The position numbers and the translations under genes are program-made. A DNA stretch of 6,058 nt from an uncultured Alphaproteobacteria bacterium (GTDB taxonomy: Bacteria; Pseudomonadota; Alphaproteobacteria; CALKHQ01), in contig CALKHQ010000213.1 in NCBI GenBank assembly GCA_937988735.1, forward strand, positions 1 to 6,058, given 5' to 3'. Shown in pieces: positions 6,027 through 6,058 of the stretch; position 1 is the stretch's first letter, and every line of letters begins with the position of its first letter. The notes beneath the pieces are model-generated. The model saw only the letters and a program-made list of their open reading frames with translations, was not told the DNA's origin and did no database searches.

Positions 6027-6058
6027 CGGGCCTGCGTCAGGCGTGGCGCCGCTGCGCC
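6027..6058. other. Window end, no supported feature
   Basis: These 32 bases after the TagR-like stop hold no start codon with a ribosome binding site and no clear terminator. A TCA at 6037-6039 could be the stop of a convergent minus-strand gene ending AQRRHA, but seven codons are too few to support it. Confidence 0.3.

Noticed and set aside
6037..6058. Possible 3' end of a convergent minus-strand gene (ending AQRRHA, stop at 6037-6039)
   Set aside because: Only six sense codons are visible, so no coding evidence can be given.

Overview
This window is GC-rich (by eye around 70%), densely packed and coded on one strand only. Codons favour G or C at the third position, genes overlap by 4 to 8 bases, and a CCTTCTCCC/GGGAGAAGG palindrome recurs. 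Together these suggest an alphaproteobacterium. That assignment is inferred from composition and style, and no lineage marker gene is present.

Layout, all on the + strand: the 3' end of a Sel1/TPR-repeat protein (1-257); a secreted or membrane-anchored protein with an SH3-like region and a von Willebrand factor A (vWA) domain (254-2260), resembling the periplasmic C-terminal half of the type VI secretion kinase PpkA; a 157-base gap with a palindromic repeat; a LolD-like ABC ATPase (2418-3182, TagT-like); a four-helix LolC/E-FtsX-type permease (3179-4456, TagS-like); and a secreted protein with a formylglycine-generating-enzyme (FGE/SUMF1) fold and a helical C-terminal tail (4449-6026, TagR-like). 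The last 32 bases show no supported gene.

ABC ATPase, permease, FGE-fold protein and PpkA-type vWA protein are the components of the threonine phosphorylation pathway (TPP) that controls type VI secretion post-translationally in Pseudomonas aeruginosa (TagQRST upstream of PpkA/PppA). There, TagR acts in the periplasm, TagST form an inner-membrane complex related to Lol transporters, and PpkA is a kinase with a periplasmic vWA part. The window therefore most likely holds a TPP-like envelope-sensing module. It differs from the Pseudomonas layout as I recall it: the vWA part is a separate polypeptide with its own export signal, and the order is vWA-T-S-R rather than R-S-T-PpkA. No kinase, phosphatase, TagQ lipoprotein or type VI structural gene lies inside the window, so the type VI link rests on family resemblance.

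The least explained feature is the palindrome. Three related copies lie at or near the 5' ends of the vWA, tagT-like and tagS-like genes. Two of them are read through as coding sequence at the N-terminus, and one creates a plausible alternative ribosome binding site.
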